Shown here: piece after piece, positions 61,096-64,000 of the stretch
Numbering within the stretch: the first letter of the stretch is position 1
Layout of the letters: every line of letters begins with the position of its first letter
NCBI RefSeq assembly: GCF_000506985.1
Contig: NZ_KI650979.1
Location: 620,001 to 684,000 of the forward strand
DNA length: 64,000 nucleotides
DNA from: Advenella kashmirensis W13003
GTDB taxonomy: Bacteria > Pseudomonadota > Gammaproteobacteria > Burkholderiales > Burkholderiaceae_B
Direction: 5' to 3'
The notes under the pieces: model-generated
What the model saw: the letters and a program-made list of their open reading frames with translations, nothing else
Told to the model about the DNA's origin: nothing
Database searches by the model: none
Made by a program: the position numbers and the translations under genes

Positions 61096-62937
61096 TCAGG
61101 CGCCGATCTGACTATCCAGATGCGCCCGGATCTGCGACAGTTCACCCGGCAGCCGCTGTTTGAGTTTCTCGAACAGCTCTGCATGCAAATCCAGTTCCCT
61201 GCGCCACTCGTCCTGTTCAATGGCAGTAATGCGCTTGAACTGTTCCGCATCAAAGGACAGGCCGTCCCAGGTAATGTCTTCGAAGCGCGGAGAGACGCCG
61301 AACAAGTGCTCTGCGCCCTGGGCTTTGCCATCGATGCGCTCCAGCATCCATTTCAGGACACGCATGTTTTCTCCGAAACCCGGCCAGATGAACTTGCCAT
61401 TGTCGTCGGTCTGGAACCAGTTCACGCAAAAGATATGGGGCAGTGATGCACCCGCTTTTTCAAGCCGGCTGCCCAGGTCCAGCCAGTGCTGGAAATAGGA
61501 ACTCATGTTGTAGCCACAAAAAGGCAGCATGGCAAACGGATCACGACGCACCACACCCTGCGCACCCGCCGCTGCTGCCGTCGTTTCGGAGCCCATGGTG
61601 GCGGCCATGTACACGCCTTCAACCCAGTTTCGGGCTTCGGTCACCAGAGGAACGGTATCGGAACGGCGACCACCAAAAAGGAATGCATCAATCGCCACCC
61701 CTGCCGGATTGTCCCACTCGGGGTCAATCACCGGGTTCTGCGTCGCTGCCACGGTAAAACGGGCATTGGGATGCGCAGCCTTGCGGCCGGAATCGGGTGT
61801 CCAGTCTTTGCCCTGCCAGTCGGTCAGGTGCTCGGGCGCCGGTCCCATGCCTTCCCACCACACGTCGCCATCATCGGTCAGCGCGACATTGGTAAACAGT
61901 ACATTTTCGCGCAGCGAGGCCATGCAGTTGTAGTTGGTTTTCTCATTGGTGCCTGGCGCAACGCCGAAATAGCCGGCTTCGGGATTGATCGCATACAGTC
62001 GGCCGTCGGCACCGGGCTTGATCCAGGCGATATCGTCGCCGACCGTGGTAATTTTCCAGCCAGGCAGCGACGCTGGCGGGATCATCATGGAGAAATTGGT
62101 TTTTCCGCAAGCAGACGGGAAAGCCGCGGCGACATGCATTTTTCTGCCTTCGGGCGAGGTGACGCCCAGAATCAGCATATGCTCGGCCATCCAGCCTTCG
62201 TCGCGTCCCATATTGGATGCAATACGTAGTGCAAAGCACTTCTTGCCCAGCAACGCATTGCCACCGTAGCCTGAACCGAAAGACCATATTTCGCGTGTTT
62301 CGGGGTAATGCACAATATATTTGGTCTTGTTGCAGGGCCAGGAGACATCGGCCTGCCCGGCTTGCAGCGGGCTGCCCACCGAATGCACGCAGGGCACAAA
62401 CTCGCCATCGCTGCCCAGAATATCGTATACCTTGCGTCCCATGCGCGTCATCAGCCGCATATTGACCGCAACGTAGGGTGAATCAGACAATTCGACGCCG
62501 ATATGAGCAATGGGCGAGCCCAGTGGCCCCATTGAAAAGGGAATCACGTACATGGTACGACCACGCATGCAGCCGTCAAACAGACCATCAAGCGTGATGC
62601 GCATTTCCTGCGGCGCTTTCCAGTTATTGGTGGGGCCGGCATCTTCCTGCTTTTCTGAACAGATAAAGGTACGGTCTTCGACTCGGGCAACGTCATCCGG
62701 GTCAGACCAGGCCAGGTAGGAATTAGGACGTTTTTGCGGGTTGAGTTTACGCAGAGTGCCCGCATCAACCATCAGTGCACAGAGACGATCATATTCTTCC
62801 TGGGATCCATCGCACCATTCGATACGGTCGGGCTGTGTGAGTGCGGCAATCTGCGCCACCCAGGCTTTGAGCCCGGCATGCTGCACCCATTGCGGTGCAT
62901 TAATTTCAATTGTGGTTTCAGGGCGTGCAGCATTCAT
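61096..62937 (-). CDS. pckG: Phosphoenolpyruvate carboxykinase (GTP)
   Basis: A 613-residue enzyme converting oxaloacetate and GTP to PEP. The kinase-1a loop [16 protein letters not shown] with the reactive cysteine, the [20 protein letters not shown] segment, and [13 protein letters not shown] are all in place. GTP type rather than ATP type, as usual in Burkholderiales. The ATG at 62937 ([13 protein letters not shown]) is preferred; GGAG is 11 bases before it. The frame is open upstream to 62985, in the loop of a leader hairpin. Confidence 0.97.
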   Translation of the reverse strand: MNAARPETTIEINAPQWVQHAGLKAWVAQIAALTQPDRIEWCDGSQEEYDRLCALMVDAGTLRKLNPQKRPNSYLAWSDPDDVARVEDRTFICSEKQEDAGPTNNWKAPQEMRITLDGLFDGCMRGRTMYVIPFSMGPLGSPIAHIGVELSDSPYVAVNMRLMTRMGRKVYDILGSDGEFVPCVHSVGSPLQAGQADVSWPCNKTKYIVHYPETREIWSFGSGYGGNALLGKKCFALRIASNMGRDEGWMAEHMLILGVTSPEGRKMHVAAAFPSACGKTNFSMMIPPASLPGWKITTVGDDIAWIKPGADGRLYAINPEAGYFGVAPGTNEKTNYNCMASLRENVLFTNVALTDDGDVWWEGMGPAPEHLTDWQGKDWTPDSGRKAAHPNARFTVAATQNPVIDPEWDNPAGVAIDAFLFGGRRSDTVPLVTEARNWVEGVYMAATMGSETTAAAAGAQGVVRRDPFAMLPFCGYNMSSYFQHWLDLGSRLEKAGASLPHIFCVNWFQTDDNGKFIWPGFGENMRVLKWMLERIDGKAQGAEHLFGVSPRFEDITWDGLSFDAEQFKRITAIEQDEWRRELDLHAELFEKLKQRLPGELSQIRAHLDSQIGA

Positions 62938-62970
62938 AAAGTCTGGATCTCCGTATTCTGTCAAATGCAA

Positions 62971-62994
62971 AGACGCCTTCTGCAAAAGGCGTCT
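62971..62994. repeat. Hairpin in the pckG leader
   Basis: AGACGCCTT, loop CTGCAA, AAGGCGTCT: a perfect nine-base-pair stem about 35-58 bases upstream of the pckG ATG. Read on the pckG strand it is followed by TTTGCATTT, so it could be a weak attenuator or an mRNA stabiliser. Confidence 0.5.
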
Positions 62995-63261
62995 GTGTTA
63001 AACAATGCCGTATTGTGCCGGACAATGCGAACCTTGTCGCGGCAAAACATATAAGTCCGGGATAATGCCCCATTCTAATCCCGCATGACGATTGTGTGTA
63101 TGTTTTCTGGCACAGCCGTTTCAACTTGTTGCCGCTGTTACGAGTGCATGCAGGGGAGCATGCTGCAGGAAACGGTAAGTGGCCGATTCCACGTGCAGTT
63201 GCACCATTTTTCTATAACAAGCGTAATAGCCGGATTTTCGTTTGTAATGCTGCAACGCAAG

Positions 63262-63299
63262 AAAAAAGACGCGCCAGGTGGCGATCCTGCCACCCGCGC
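63262..63299 (-). terminator. Rho-independent terminator after the symporter gene
   Basis: On the minus strand GCGCGGGTGGC, loop AGGATC, GCCACCTGGCGC, then a T-run (the A6 at 63262-63267 on the plus strand). It lies about 33 bases after the stop of the truncated MHS symporter gene and should end its transcript. Confidence 0.85.
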
Positions 63300-63331
63300 T
63301 TCTTTGTATACATTTTCTTCCGTGTGCCCGC

Positions 63332-64000
63332 TCAGCGCACAACCGCAGCAGGGGTTTGCACGCGTTTGGCGCCGACATTAACGTTATCGGTACCCACAGC
63401 GCGGATTGACGCGGCGCTGATCGCCGAGATAATGCCCACAACGACCGTATACGCCACAACCAGCCAGGGCTGGCCATTGTTCTCGCGCAAAAGCGCAGTG
63501 GCAACCAAAGGCGTAATGCCCGAGGCGAAAATCCCCGAGAACTGATACACGAATGAAATACCCGTATAACGCACACGTGTGTCAAACAACTCACAAAACA
63601 GCGCTGCCTCAGGGCCATACACCATCGCATACAGGATGCCGAATGGAATCACGATGGACAGCCATACAACGAACACATTATCGGAAAAATGCGTCATGAG
63701 CCAGAAAGCAGGGATAGCGGAAAAACCGGTGATGAGTGATCCCCAGAAATAGGTACGGGTGCGTCCGAGCCGGTCAGACATGGCGCCGAAGTAGGGAATG
63801 AAAAAACACATCACAATCGCGGAAATCATCACGCCCGTCAGCGCATCGGTACGCGAGATGTTCAGGTTTTTGGTCAGGTAGCTGATAATAAACACGCCGA
63901 AGATATTAAAGAACACGCCATCGATATACCGTGCCCCCATGCCTTTGATGATGTTCATCGGATAATTTTTTATCATTTCCACAAAGGGAATTTTGCTTTC
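63332..64000 (-). CDS. MFS metabolite:H+ symporter (MHS group), 5' end outside window
   Basis: Coding frame of about 222 residues that enters from the right edge, so the N-terminal half is missing. The first visible residues read ESKIPFVEMIKNYPMNIIKG, typical of the central loop before the second six-helix bundle of MHS carriers, followed by GARYIDGVFFNIFGVFIISY and GAMSDRLGRTRTYF, with FDTRVRYTGISFVYQFSG. MHS members (ShiA, ProP, KgtP types) import organic acids or osmolytes. A terminator follows 33 bases downstream. The frame has no real start in the window. Confidence 0.9.
   Translation of the reverse strand, partial: ESKIPFVEMIKNYPMNIIKGMGARYIDGVFFNIFGVFIISYLTKNLNISRTDALTGVMISAIVMCFFIPYFGAMSDRLGRTRTYFWGSLITGFSAIPAFWLMTHFSDNVFVVWLSIVIPFGILYAMVYGPEAALFCELFDTRVRYTGISFVYQFSGIFASGITPLVATALLRENNGQPWLVVAYTVVVGIISAISAASIRAVGTDNVNVGAKRVQTPAAVVR

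Noticed and set aside
1-64000. tRNA, rRNA, CRISPR arrays, insertion sequences, prophage genes
   Set aside because: Scanned by eye in the intergenic stretches; no clear tRNA arm, repeat-spacer pattern, transposase or phage gene was found. A dedicated search could still find a short RNA gene.

Overview
The window looks like the chromosome of a betaproteobacterium of the Alcaligenaceae (Bordetella/Achromobacter/Advenella type). Four Bug-type (TctC-like) periplasmic tricarboxylate-family receptors scattered among catabolic genes are the hallmark of that family. Protein-level look-alikes (TrpI-TrpBA, GTP-type PEP carboxykinase, phasin, NsrR-Hmp, HmgA) fit the same group. The genus is an inference; no rRNA or tRNA gene is visible to anchor it. 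I see no insertion sequence, prophage or CRISPR array.

Layout. 1-9600: a catabolic island with two minus-strand operons (ALDH, Bug receptor, GMC alcohol oxidase, acyl-CoA ligase; and thiolase-like protein, DUF35 OB-fold partner, Bug receptor) around a plus-strand LacI regulator. The gene set suggests uptake of an alcohol-bearing substrate, oxidation alcohol to aldehyde to acid, CoA activation and C-C cleavage. 9783-9925: decayed antitoxin gene. 10034-12671: small SoxD-like cytochrome and SoxC-like molybdenum enzyme, divergent from a TetR regulator with a palindromic operator. 12853-14449: WrbA and a D-2-hydroxyacid dehydrogenase. 14837-21878: second catabolic island (enolase-superfamily dehydratase, AhpD-like protein, Bug receptor, AMP-ligase, enoyl-CoA hydratase, IclR regulator, acryloyl-CoA reductase-like oxidoreductase).

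21902-26212: trpBA with divergent trpI, a small DUF2784 membrane protein and queC. 26219-33556: a hydroxyproline-catabolism locus (PAS-AraC regulator, 4-hydroxyproline epimerase, D-amino-acid oxidoreductase, DapA-family deaminase, semialdehyde dehydrogenase, AGCS symporter). 33691-38080: an unusual envelope-associated group: EF-hand secreted protein, DUF4105 protein, HdeD-like membrane protein with a permuted papain-like tail, and a MASE1-PAS sensor with no output domain. 38310-41885: phasin, homogentisate dioxygenase, a VapBC-type toxin-antitoxin pair and Ogt. 42017-46035: M20 carboxypeptidase, DJ-1/PfpI protein, orphan DUF1778 antitoxin, GT4 glycosyltransferase.

46057-50541: sulfatase with its Bug receptor, then nsrR and hmp read divergently across two NsrR-like boxes. 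50704-55914: TRIC-type channel, amino-acid permease, SSB-like protein, ZnuA-like receptor under a perfect Zur-like palindrome, and a second AGCS symporter. 56032-60917: HugZ-like protein, methyltransferase, META-domain lipoprotein, DUF2938 protein, MFS exporter with MarR. 61096-64000: pckG and the 3' part of a metabolite:H+ symporter gene that runs off the window.

The most interesting points are the pair of convergent genes coding for His-before-Cys (circularly permuted) papain-like domains at 34402-36759 beside an output-less MASE1-PAS sensor, the dual NsrR boxes that overrule the apparent hmp ATG, the orphan ZnuA with a hexanucleotide repeat coding its metal-binding loop, the orphan SoxCD-like pair, and several toxin-antitoxin remnants.
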